Of a DNA stretch of 64,000 nt, positions 25,253 through 34,798 are shown piece by piece. Origin of the DNA: Halichoerus grypus (lineage: Eukaryota; Chordata; Mammalia; Carnivora; Phocidae); the NCBI RefSeq assembly GCF_964656455.1, contig NC_135715.1, positions 36,342,603-36,406,602 on the forward strand. Direction: 5' to 3'. The position numbers and the translations under genes were made by a program. The stretch's first letter is position 1. Every line of letters begins with the position of its first letter. The notes beneath the pieces were generated by a model. That model had not been told where the DNA came from and did not search any database. It saw only the letters and a list, made by a program, of their open reading frames with translations.

Positions 25253-26013
25253 ATCCTGAAAGAATACAGAAAAAAGAGAGTCTAAAGAAAAACAGAAGAG
25301 GAGGGGGAAAAAAAAAAGATATTTTGGATGTGCACAAAGAAATGCACACAGAAGAATTTGGGGGGATAAAAGCCTGGTGTAGCAAAAGAGAAACATACTA
25401 TAGCTTCAAACAGCTGATCTTACTCTAGTCCTCCCTCAGGTGCTGGATTTTTGGTATAAAAGTTCTTAATTTCACTATTGGAAACTTTACCTTGTCTACT
25501 ATACAACTTTCCATCTGCTTGTATCCTTAAAGAGATAAAGATAACTGTTTTCATTTTTATTGATTTCTTTAAATTTCAAAGATGTTTAAATCATACCTGG
25601 AATATCTTAAAATAAATATATGAATATTTATGAAAATTGTTACAATGAATTTGTTAAAGCTTACTTTTTAATTTCCTTCACCAGACAGGTTTGTGGCCAA
25701 CATAGGCAACTATATTCAATTTATAAATAGTCTTCATAAGAGTAAAGGAATGGAAAGAGTGATTTCTAAAAGTTCTTTTATATTCTATGTAATAAAATGA
25801 TAATAAATAGTATTAAATAGAAAATAAAATCCATTCCATTTCTCATGGAAGCCTTCCATTTTACTCATTTTTTTGTCAATGTAATTTATTATTATTACAT
25901 TCTGCATAATATGTATGTAATATCATAGGCATTAAGCTTTTAATTTTAACTACCGATGTCATATACTCATTCCTATAAAAACATTATTAACAGTGATTAT
26001 GTATTATTTACAG
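25253..26013. other. Intron before exon A
   Basis: AT-rich with a purine-rich run at 25253-25320. It ends in the exon A acceptor. No other feature. Confidence 0.6.
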
Positions 26014-26200
26014 ATATTGGCTGACCTAGAAAACCATGCATTATTTAAGAATGACTTGGAATGTCAAAAGCTGATTCTGGAAGCAATGAAATATCATCTA
26101 TTGCCAGAAAGAAGAACTTTAATGCAAAGTCCAAGAACTAAACCTAGAAAATCTACAGTTGGAACTCTGTATGCAGTAGGAGGAATGGATAACAACAAAG
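26014..26200 (+). CDS. KLHL1: KLHL1 internal exon A: BACK/linker end and start of Kelch repeat 1
   Basis: This internal exon of Kelch-like protein 1, an actin-binding BTB-BACK-Kelch protein of neurons, encodes 62 codons plus one base. It opens [11 protein letters not shown] directly after a TTTACAG acceptor (AG at 26012-26013) and ends AACAAAG before the donor GTATAC at 26201. The peptide holds the end of the BACK region ([18 protein letters not shown]), a basic linker ([12 protein letters not shown]) and the first Kelch strand with its double glycine (LYAVGGMD). KLHL4 and KLHL5 share this frame, but from memory the residues [19 protein letters not shown] and GGMDNNK fit KLHL1 best. The exon ends in phase 1, matching exon B. 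The reading frame stays open upstream to 25993, but that part is intron by the acceptor signal. The polypyrimidine tract before the acceptor is weak and A-rich, with a possible branch point TTAAC near 25986-25990. I did not assign an exon number. Confidence 0.93.
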
Positions 26201-26727
26201 GTATACAATTGTTCATCTCTATATAATACACACCCTGTACCATACCTTGGCACGATCTTAATATTGTAATCTGTATAATACCAATGAAACTCACATGCTT
26301 TATACATTAAGATTTAATATTAAGGGAAAAATTTAAAGAGCATCTTTTATTTTCAGTCTGTGGTTGCTGCTTCTGCTTATTATTTATTTTTAACTCCCTT
26401 ATCTCTTGTGCATTATGGGCCAGAGTTCATATGAAATGAAAAGGGGATTGAAGCACTTACAAAACACAGGCCAAATAATGTGTTGGATATATTGACAACT
26501 GTATTTCAATTCTAAGCAAAGAAAATGTAATATGCCAAGCACATACTGGCTGAGAGCAATATTATGAAGAAGAGAGTTTCTTTTGAGGCATTTAGAATCT
26601 CATATGGAAGCCAGGCAAATAAATAGACAACTATACATAAGTGGCAGTTATATTTTACAAACCTAATTTGATTACCAATTTGGCCCTTCAAAAGGAAGTG
26701 AATGATTCATTTAAAAGTTGAACACAG

Positions 26728-26930
26728 GGGGCGCCTGGGTGGCTCAGTTGGTTAAGCAACTGCCTTCGGCTCAGGTCATGATCCTGGAGTCCCAGGATCG
26801 AGTCCCGCATCGGGCTCCCTGCTCAGCGAGGAGCCTGCTTCTCCCTCTGACCCTCCCCACTCTCATGTGCTCTCTCTCATTCTCGCTCTCTCAAATAAAT
26901 AAAGAAATCTTTAAAAAAAAAAAAAAAAAA
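26728..26930 (+). mobile_element. SINEC copy, full length, young
   Basis: The copy runs from GGGGCGCCTGGGTGGCTCAG to a poly(A) tail of about 20. It is flanked by a perfect 15-bp duplication AAAAGTTGAACACAG (26713-26727 and 26931-26945). It lies 527 bp after exon A in sense orientation, and the L1 lies immediately beyond its 3' duplication. Confidence 0.95.
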
Positions 26931-27211
26931 AAAAGTTGAACACAGAACATTTGAAGGTTTTTTTTATTATGTTATGTTAATCACCATACATTACATCATT
27001 AGTTTTTGATGTAGTGTTCCATGATTCATTATTTGCGTATAACACGCAGTGGTCCATGCAGAACGTGCCCTCTTTAATACCCATCACCAGGCTAACCCAT
27101 CCTCCCACACGCCTCCACTCTAGAACCCTCAGTTTGTTTTTCAGAGTCCATCATCTCTCATGGTTCATCTCCCCCTCTGATTCACCACCCTTCATTCTTC
27201 CCCTCCTGCTA

Positions 27212-27344
27212 TCTTCTTCTTCTTCTTCTTCTTCTTCTTCTTCTTCTTCTTCTTCTTCTTCTTCTTCTTCTTCTTCTTCTTCTTCTTCTTCTTCTTCTCC
27301 TTCTTCTTCTCCTTCTTCTTCTTCTTCTTCTTCTTCTTCTTCTT
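27212..27344. repeat. (TTC)n / (GAA)n tract in L1 3' UTR
   Basis: About 133 bp of almost pure TTC triplets lie on the + strand, with two TCC interruptions near 27298-27312. On the L1 sense strand this is GAA. It sits in the L1 3' UTR, where mammalian L1s carry a polypurine tract, and looks like an expansion of it. Reading frames across it give runs of serine, glutamate or arginine, which are artefacts. Confidence 0.95.
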
Positions 27345-27526
27345 TTTTTAACATATATTGCATTATTTGTTTCAGAGGTACAGGTCTGTGATTCAACAGT
27401 CTTATACAATTCACAGCACTCACCATAGCACATACCCTCCCCAATGTCTATCACCCAGCCACCCCATCCCTCCCACACCCAACCACTCCAGCAACCCTCA
27501 GTTTGTTTCCTGAGATTAAGAATTCC

Positions 27527-30500
27527 TCATATCAGTGAGGTCATATGATACATGTCTTTCTCTGATTGACTTACTTCGCTCAGCATAACACCCTCCAGTT
27601 CCATCCACATCATTGCAAATGGCAAGATTTCATTCCTTTTGATGCCTGCATAATATTCCATTGTATATATATACCACAGCTTCTTTATCCATTCATCTGT
27701 CGATGGACAGCTTGGCTCTTTCCACAGTTTGGCTATTGTGGGCATTGCTGCTATAAACATCGGGGTGCTACCCCTTCAGATCCCTAGATTTGTATCTTTG
27801 GGGTAAATACCCAGTAGAGCAATTGCTGGATCATAGGGTAGCTCTATTTTCAACTTCTTGAAGAACCTCCATACTGTTTTCCAGAGTGGCTGCCCCAGCT
27901 TGCATTCCCACCAACAGTGTAGGAGGGTTCCCCTTTCTCTGCAACCCCGCCAACATCTGTCGTTTCCTGACTTGTTAATTTTAGCCATTCTGACTGCTGT
28001 GAGGTGATATCTCATTGAGGTTTTGATTTGGATTTCCCTGATGCCGAGTGATGTTGAGTACCTTTTCATGTGTCTGTTGGCTGTTTGGATGTCTTCTTTG
28101 GAAAAATGTCTGTTCATGTCTTCTGCCCATTTCTTGATTGGATCATTTGTTCTTTGGGTGTTGAGTTTAAGAAGTTCTCTATAGATTTTGGATACTAGCC
28201 CTTTATCTGATATGTCATTTGCAAATATCTTCTCCCATTCTGTCGGTTGTCTTTTGGTTTTGTTGACTGTTTCTTTTGCTGTGCAAAAGCTTTTTATCTT
28301 GATGAGGTCCCAATAGTTCATTTTTGCCCTTGCTTCCCTTGCCTTTGGTGATGTTTCTAGAAAGAAGTTGCTGTGGCTGAGGTCGAAGAGGTAACTGCCT
28401 GTGTTCTCCTTTAGGATGTTGATGGACTCCTGTCTCACATTTAGGTCTTTCAACCATTTTGAGTCTATTTTTGTGTGTGGTGTAAGGAAATGGTCCAGTT
28501 TCATTCTTCTGCATGTGGCTGTCCAATTTTCCCAACACCATTTGTTGAAGAGACTGTCTTTTTTCCATTGGACATTCTTTCCTGCTTTATCGCAGATTAG
28601 TTGACCATAGAGTTGAGGGTCCATTTCTGGGCTCTCTATTCTGTTCCATTGATCTATGTGTCTGTTTTTGTGCCAGTACCATACTGTCTTGATGATGACA
28701 GCTTTGTAATAGAGCTTGAAGTCCGGAATTGTGATGCCACCAGATTTGCTTTTCTTTTTCAACATTCCTCTGGCTATTCGGGGTCTTTTCTGGTTCCATA
28801 CAAATTTTAGGATTATTTGTTTCATTTCTTTGAAAAAAGTGGATGGTATATTGATGGGGATTGCTTTGAATGTGTAGATTGCTCTAGGTAGCATTGACAT
28901 CTTCACAATATTTGTTCTTCCAATCCATGAGCATGGAACGTTTTTCCATTTTTTTATGTCTTCCTCAATTTCTTTCATGAGTATTTTATAGCTTTCTGAG
29001 TATAGATTCTTTGCCTCTTTGGTTAGATTTATTCCTAGGTATCTTATGGTTTTGGGTGCAATTGTAAATGGAATCAACTCCTTAATTTCTCTTTCTTCTG
29101 TCTTGTTGTAGGTGTATAGGAATGCCACTGATTTCTGTGCATTGATTTTATATCCTGCCACTTTACTGAATTCCTGTATGAGTTCTAGCAGTTTTGGGGT
29201 GGAGTCTTTGGGGTTTTCCACATAAAGTATCATATCATCTGCAAAGAGTTAGAGTTTGACTTCTTCTTTGCCTATTTGGATGCCTTTTATTTCTTTTTGT
29301 TGTCTGATTGTTGTGGCTAGGACTTCTAATACTATGTTGAGTAGCAGTGGTAATAATGGACATCCCTGCCGTGTTCCTGACCTTAGGGGGAAAGCTCTCA
29401 GTTTTTCCCCATTGAGAATGATATTCGCTGTGGGTTTTTCATAGATGGCTTTTATGATATTGAGGTATGTACCTTCTATCCCTATACTCTGAAGAGTTTT
29501 GATCAAGAAAGGATGCTGTACTTTGTCAAATGCTTTTTCTGCATCTATTGAGAGGATCATATGGTTCTTGTTCTTTCTTTTATTAATGTATTGTATCACA
29601 TTGATTGATTTGCGGATGTTGAACCAACCTTGCAGCCCAGGGATAAATCCCAATTGGTCGTGGTGAATAATCCTTTTAATATACTGTTGGATCCTATTGG
29701 CTAGTCTTTCGGTGAGAATTTTTGCATCCATGTTCATCAAGGATATTGGTCTGTAATTCTCCTTTTTGATGGGGTCTTTGTCTGGTTTGGGGATCAAGGT
29801 AATGGTGGCCTCATAAAACGAGTTTGGAAGTTTTCCTTCCATTTCTATTTTTTGGAAGAGTTTCAGAAGAATAGGTATTAATTCTTGTTTAAATATTTGG
29901 TAGAATTCCCCTGGGAAGCCATCTGGCTCTGGGCTTTTGTTTGTTGGGAGATTTTTGAGGACTGCTTCAATTTCCTTAGTGGTTATAGATCTGTTCAGGT
30001 TTTCTATTTCTTCCTGGTTCAGTTTTGGTAGCTGATACATCTCTAAGAATGCATCCATTTCTTCCAGATTATCTAATTTGCTGGCATATAGTTGCTCATA
30101 ATATGTTCTTATAATTGTTTGTATTTCTTTGGTGTTGGTTGTGATCTCTCATCTTTCATTCATCATTTTGTTGATTTGGGTCATTTCTCTTTTCTTTTCG
30201 ATAAGTCTGGCCAGGGGTTTATCAATCTTGTTAATTATTTCAAAGAACCATCTCCTAGTTTCATTGATCTGTTCTACTGTTCTTTTGGTTTCTATCTCAT
30301 TGATTTCTGCTCTGATCTTTTTTATTTCTCTTCTCCTGCTGGGTTAAGGCTTTATTTGCTGTTCTTTCTCCAGCATCTTTAGGTGTAGGGTTAGGTTGTG
30401 TATTTGAGAGCTTTCTTGTTTCTTGAGAAAGGCTTGTATTGCTATATACTTGCCTCTTAGGACCGCCTTTGCTATATCCCAAAGATTTTGAACAGTTGTG

Positions 30501-31339
30501 TTTTCATTTTCATTTGTTTCCATGAATTTTTTAAATTCTTCTTTAATTTCCTGGTTGACCCATTCATTCTTCAGTAGGATGCTCTTTAGCTTCCATGTAT
30601 TTGAGTTCTTTCCGACTTTCCTCTTGTGATTGAGTTCTAGTTTCAAAGCATTGTGGTCTGAAAATAGGCAGGGAATGATCCCAATCTTTTGGTACCGGTT
30701 GAGACCTGATTTATGACCTAGGATGTGATCGATTCTGGAGAATGTTCCATGGGCACTAGAGAAGAATGTGTATTCTGTTGCTTTGGGATGGAATGTTCTG
30801 AATATATCTGTGAAGTCCATTTGATTCAGTGTGTCATTTAAAATCTTTATTTCCTTGTTGATCTTTTGCTTAGATGATCTGTCCATTTCAGTGAGGGGGG
30901 TGTTAAAGTCCCCCACTATTATTGTATTGTTGTCGATGTGTTTCTTTGCTTTTGTTATTAATTGGCTTATGTAATTGGCCACTCCCATGTTCGGGGCATA
31001 GATATTTACAATTGTTAAATCTTCTTGTTGGATAGACCCTTTAAGTAGGATATAGTGTCCTTCCTCATCTCTTATTACAGTCTTTGGTTTAAATGCTAAT
31101 TTGTCTGATATAAGGATTGCCACCCCAGCTTTCTTTTGGTGTCCATTAGCATGGTAAATCATTTTCCACCCCTTTACTTTCAATCTGGGGGTGTCTTTGG
31201 GTCTAAAATGGGTCTCTTGCAGACAGCATATCGACGGGTCTTGTTTTTTTATCCAATCTGATACCCTGTGTCTTTTGATTGGGGCATTTAGCCCAGTTAC
31301 ATTCAGGGTAACTGTTGAAAGATATGAATTTAATGCCAT
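27527..31339 (-). pseudogene. L1 ORF2 (endonuclease-reverse transcriptase) with four nonsense codons
   Basis: ORF2p nicks DNA and copies L1 RNA at the nick. The frame from ATG 31339 to the end at 27527 is continuous in length (1,270 codons, close to the usual size), with no frameshift. It is interrupted by TAA 30344-30346 (codon 332), TGA 30149-30151 (397), TAA 29249-29251 (697) and TGA 27776-27778 (1188). The endonuclease part keeps the expected catalytic residues: N13, E42, D144 and N146 (VGDFN), D204 (SRIDH), D228 and H229 (SDH). The RT part shows [11 protein letters not shown] and the FADD active site (D701, D702), with a stop only one codon before LFADD. The cysteine-rich C-terminal part (CWRGC...HCWWEC) is present. 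Truncation at codon 331 would leave mainly the endonuclease. Confidence 0.92.
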
Positions 31340-31420
31340 TGTATTACCTGTAAGGTGACTGTTACTGTATATTGTCTGTGTTCCTTTCTGGTCTATGTTA
31401 CCTTTAGGCTCTCTCTTTGC

Positions 31421-32317
31421 TCAGAGGACCCCTTTCAATATTTCTTGTAGGGCTGGTTTTGTGTTTGCAAATTCCTTCAGATTTGTTTGTCCTGGAAGTT
31501 TTTTATCTCTCCTTCTATTTTCAATGACAGCCTAGCTGGATATAGTATTCTTGGCTGCATAGTTTTCTCATTTAGTGCTCTAAATATATCATGCCAGTCC
31601 TTTCTGGTCTGCCAGGTCTCTGTGGATAGGTCTGTTGCCAGTCTAATGTTTCTACCATTGTAGGTTACATATCTCTTCTCCTGAGCTGCTTTCAGGATTT
31701 TTCTCTTTGTCTCTGAGACTCGTAAGTTTTACTATTATATGTCGGGGTGTTGACCTATTTTTATTGATTTTGAGAGGGGTTCTCTGTGCCTCCTGGATTT
31801 TGATGCCTGTTTCCTTCCCCAAATTAGGGAAGTTCTCTGCTATAATTTGCTCCAATATACCTTCTGCCCCTCTCTCTCTTTCTTCTTCTTCTGGGATTCC
31901 ATTTATTCTAATGTTGTTTTGTCTTATGGTATCACTTATCTCTCGAATTCTGCCCTCGTGATCCAGTAGTTGTTTATCTCTCTTTTTCTCAGCTTCTTTA
32001 TTTTCCATCATTTGGTCTTCTATATCACTAATTCTCTCTTCTGCCTCATTTATCTTGGCATTTAGAGCCTCCATTTTTGATTGCACCTCATTAATAGCCT
32101 TTTTGATTTCGACTTGGTTAGATTTTAGTTCTTTTATTTCTCCAGAAAGGGTTTCTCTACTAACTTCCACGCTTTTGTCAAGCCCAACTAGTATCTTTAA
32201 AATCATCATTCTGAACTCTAGTTCCTACAGCGTACTTATGTCCATATTGATTAGGTCCCTGGCAGTCGGTACTGCCTCTTGTTCTTTTTGTTGAGGTGAT
32301 TTTTTCCGTCTTGTCAT
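31421..32317 (-). pseudogene. L1 ORF1 (RNA-binding nucleic-acid chaperone), broken
   Basis: L1 ORF1p is a trimeric RNA-binding protein that coats L1 RNA. The ATG at 32317 follows AAA and begins MTRRKKSPQQKEQ, typical of carnivore ORF1. A coiled-coil-like region (SKMEALNAKINEAEERI) and the RRM-region sequence RINGIPEEEE follow. Three lesions are visible. There is a TAG at 32225-32227 (codon 31). There is one extra base in the T-run 31698-31702, which shifts the frame before the C-terminal domain. There is one missing base near 31480-31486. The two indels cancel, and the final TGA at 31421-31423 is in the original frame, so the ancestral length was about 298 residues. The longest open piece is 31652-32209. 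The protein cannot be made intact. Confidence 0.88.
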
Positions 32318-32538
32318 TTTGTCCAGAAAAGAATAGATGAATGAGAGAACAAAATACTAATAGGGTAACAACGTCCCCAGAAAGTATACACTAAACAAAT
32401 CAGAAAAGATCTGAAACCGGGGGAAAAGAAAGGGAAAGAAAGAAAAGAGAAAAAGAAAAAAAAAAAGAAAGAAAAAGAAACAGATAAAAACAAACAAAAA
32501 CAAAACTAAACTAAAAAAAAAACAATATGATCAAATAT

Positions 32539-33050
32539 GATCAGGCTGGTGCATAGATTAGTGCCACACACTAGATTTTGGGTGTATTTTGGTCTGTTAG
32601 AAGAAAGTGCTTCCCAAAATTTTAAAGAAAGAAAAACTTGTATATGTACAAAAATAAGGGTTAATATGATGAAGGGATGGAATATGACTGTAAAGGTGAA
32701 AATTATAAAAGATTTTATAAAAGGAATTGATAAGATAAGTTGGTTGAAAAAAGAAATAAGAGGATTTAAAAAAAAAGGGGGGGAGAGAATGTGATCCGGC
32801 AGGAGACTAGAACAAAGCCATACACTAGAGATTTAGGGTATATTTATCTGTTAGAAGAAACTGTATCTCAAAATTTTAAAGTGAGAACAACTTATATATA
32901 TATATCAAAAATAAGGGTAACTACTATGAAGGGATAGAATATGACTCTAAAAATGAAAAATAAAAAATATTTTTTAAAAAAGGGATTGATAAGATTTTGG
33001 TTGAAAAAGGGAAAAAGAAAAAAAAAAAGACAGTTCAAAAAAAAAATTAA
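32539..33050 (-). repeat. Tandem duplication inside L1 5' UTR (about 255-bp period)
   Basis: Two diverged copies follow each other, 32539-32792 and 32793 to about 33050. Shared anchors are CTGTTAGAAGAAA (32594 and 32848), CAAAATTTTAAAG (32615 and 32869), AAAATAAGGG (32650 and 32907) and GAAGGGAT..AATATGACT (32671 and 32928). The period drifts from 254 to about 259 through small indels. The copies differ at many positions, so the duplication is older than this insertion and probably belongs to the L1 subfamily. Confidence 0.8.
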
Positions 33051-34110
33051 CTTTGAAAGACTTAAGCATTATAGTAAAAAAGCCATGAATTCTATGTGCA
33101 GTATTCCCCTAGCGCTGGAGTTCTGCCATTCTCATTGATCGGTAAAGTTGGTCTTTGCTGGCGTTCTTGCTGATCTTCTGGGGTAGGCGCCTGTTGCCGT
33201 GGTTCCCAAATGTCTTTGCCGGAGGTTGAATTGTCCCACCCTTGCTGGGTCCCGGCTAAGTAATCTGCTCGGGTTTGCTCTTAGGAGCTTTTGTGCCATG
33301 CTTTCGGTACAGCTTTGGAGGACGAGAGTGAAAATGGCGGCCTCCCAATGTCCACCCCGGAGGAGCCGAGAACTCGGGGCCCCACTCCTCAGTGCACCCC
33401 CAGAGAAAAGCAGTCAGTCACTCCCGTCTCCCCGGTCTCAGGCCGAACTCTGTGCTCAGCCAGCCTGTGACCGAGTATTTCTGTCTCACCCGACCCTGCG
33501 TGGAGTCTCCAAACCCAGCAGATCCCTGCGGTGCGCTCCCGTGCCACTCCTCTCCGGGGAGGAAGGGGTGTCTCCCCGGATCTGCCGCTTATTGGGTCCC
33601 TGCTGGAGGAGCAGTGCCCCGACTGTGCCGCGGATCATGGTTTATGGCAACCCCGAGCTGAGAGCCCTCTCCTCTGCTCCGTCTCTGCAGCTGGCTTCCC
33701 CGCTCCGATACCTGGGAGCTCTGCTGCACTCAGGCGCCCCCAGCCTTTCTGTGACCCCGAGGGTCCTGAGACCACACTGTCCCACGAGGGTTCCACCCCC
33801 TGCTTAGCCACTGGAGTGATATCCCTCAGCGGAGCAGACTTCTAAAAGTTCCGATTTTGTGCTCCAGGGCTCTATCATTTGCCAGAAACGCCCGACCGAG
33901 GTCCCCTCCCCCGCTATCTATCTTCCCGAATATCACCTGGGATTCACTTCTCTGCACGTCCTACCTTCCAGAAAGTGGTCGCTTTTCTGTTCATAGAGTT
34001 GTTCCTATTCTTTTCTTCGATCTCCTATTGAGTTTGTAGGTGTTCAGAATGGTTTGATCCCTATTCAGCTGAATTCCTGGGACCAGACAAAATCCAGGTC
34101 TCCTACTCCT

Positions 34111-34122
34111 CCGCCATCTTGC
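34111..34122 (-). promoter_or_regulatory. Probable YY1 site at L1 5' end
   Basis: On the minus strand the sequence reads GCAAGATGGCGG, 9 to 20 bases from the L1 5' boundary at 34130. This is where the YY1 motif sits in other mammalian L1s. No mismatch to the CAAGATGGCGG core is present. Confidence 0.6.
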
Positions 34123-34145
34123 TCCATCCCACATTTGAAGGTTTT

Positions 34146-34286
34146 ATTCTTACTTTTCTATAGTTTGTGGAAAACATTCCATGAATATTTGTCTTCTTCA
34201 GCTTGTCTTATGTGGTACACAAGACAAAGAATATAACTGCCATATGTTTGTGTCTGATAAGTGATATAATTATCCACTATATATAT
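34146..34286. other. Intron between L1 and SINE
   Basis: Short AT-rich spacer beginning after the L1 3'-side duplication and ending in the next SINE's target word. Confidence 0.6.
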
Positions 34287-34474
34287 GTTTTAAGATTTTA
34301 TTTATTTATTTGAGAGAGAGAGAGGGCACAAGCAGAGAGGAGGGGTAGAGGGAGAGGGAGAAGCAGACTCTCTGCTGAGCAGGGAGCCAGAAGGGGGGTG
34401 CTCCATCCCAGGACCCTGAGATCATGACCTGAGCTGAAGGCAGACTATTAACTCACTCAACCATCCAGGCGCCC
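34287..34474 (-). mobile_element. SINEC copy
   Basis: Antisense SINE ending CATCCAGGCGCCC. Related target words ATCCACTATATATAT (34272-34286) and ATCCACAATATATAT (from 34477). Confidence 0.9.
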
Positions 34475-34572
34475 TAATCCACAATATATATAGTTGGCAA
34501 CAATAGACTGTGGTTACACATTTGATCTCTATTAAAGAACTTTATTATTAAAGAATTAGAAGGAAGTAGCAA

Positions 34573-34783
34573 TGGCACCAGGGTGGCTCAGTCGGTTAAG
34601 CCTCCAACCACTGGTTTTGGCTCAGGTCATGATCTCAGGGTCCTGGGATCAAGCCCCACCTTGGGCTCTGCACTCTGTGCTCAGCAGAGTCTGCTTGTCC
34701 CTCTCCTTTTGCTCCTCCCATGCTCTCTCTCTGTTTCCCTCTCTCAAAAAAATAAATAAAATCTAAAAAAAAAAAAAAAAAAA
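34573..34783 (+). mobile_element. SINEC copy, different subfamily
   Basis: Sense SINE whose body (GGTTTTGGCTCAGGTCATGA, TCTGTGCTCAGCAGAGTCTG) differs from the common type here and recalls older carnivore subfamilies. The duplication AGAAGGAAGTAGCAA (34558-34572) recurs as AGAAGGAAGCAACAA (34784-34798). Poly(A) of about 20. Confidence 0.9.
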
Positions 34784-34798
34784 AGAAGGAAGCAACAA

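Larger units (their letters stand above)
1..26013 (+). other. KLHL1: KLHL1 upstream intron, 3' part
   Basis: By inference this whole stretch is intronic, because exon A is an internal exon with a clear acceptor at 26013 and no earlier KLHL1 exon (BTB or BACK coding) was recognised. It holds L2 fossils, a Tigger1 remnant, SINEC copies, microsatellites and one unexplained minus-strand ORF (3149-3403). Confidence 0.8.
26962..34130 (-). mobile_element. Full-length carnivore L1 retrotransposon, inactivated
   Basis: A complete LINE-1 reads right to left. Its 5' end at 34130 has the L1 start GGGATGGAGCAAGATGGCGG, followed by a 5' UTR of about 1.8 kb, ORF1 (32317-31421), an 80-bp spacer, ORF2 (31339-27527) and a 3' UTR with a TTC/GAA tract. 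It is 7,169 bp long and flanked by identical 15-bp target-site duplications ACATTTGAAGGTTTT at 26947-26961 and 34131-34145. The 3' poly(A) is short (A-rich at 26962-26966 on the minus strand). Perfect duplications and few lesions suggest a fairly recent insertion. It lies antisense to KLHL1 and its 3' end is 761 bp beyond exon A. The left boundary abuts the 3' duplication of the SINE at 26728-26930. Confidence 0.95.
32318..34130 (-). promoter_or_regulatory. L1 5' UTR / internal promoter region
   Basis: The 1.8-kb segment upstream of ORF1 carries the L1 internal promoter. Its start includes CAAGATGGCGG (minus strand, 34111-34121), which matches the YY1 site that sets L1 initiation in other mammals. 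The outer part (about 33180-33950) is GC- and CpG-rich against an AT-rich intron. The inner part (about 32400-33060) is A-rich and contains a tandem duplication. In other mammals L1 5' UTRs also have antisense promoter activity; here that would point along the KLHL1 sense strand. Such activity is not shown by the sequence. Confidence 0.7.

Noticed and set aside
27014..27478. Long ORFs rich in serine (+) or glutamate/arginine (-)
   Set aside because: They are translations of the TTC/GAA repeat and its L1 flanks in different frames, with no protein evidence.
28215..28810. ORFs in other frames of the L1 (28215-28568, 28401-28604, 28587-28799, 28601-28810)
   Set aside because: They overlap ORF2 and lack any domain; shadows of the ORF2 frame.
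30092..30482. ORFs on the + strand and the out-of-frame minus ORF at the middle of ORF2
   Set aside because: Shadows of L1 ORF2. They do not mark a frameshift, because both sides of ORF2 are in the same frame.
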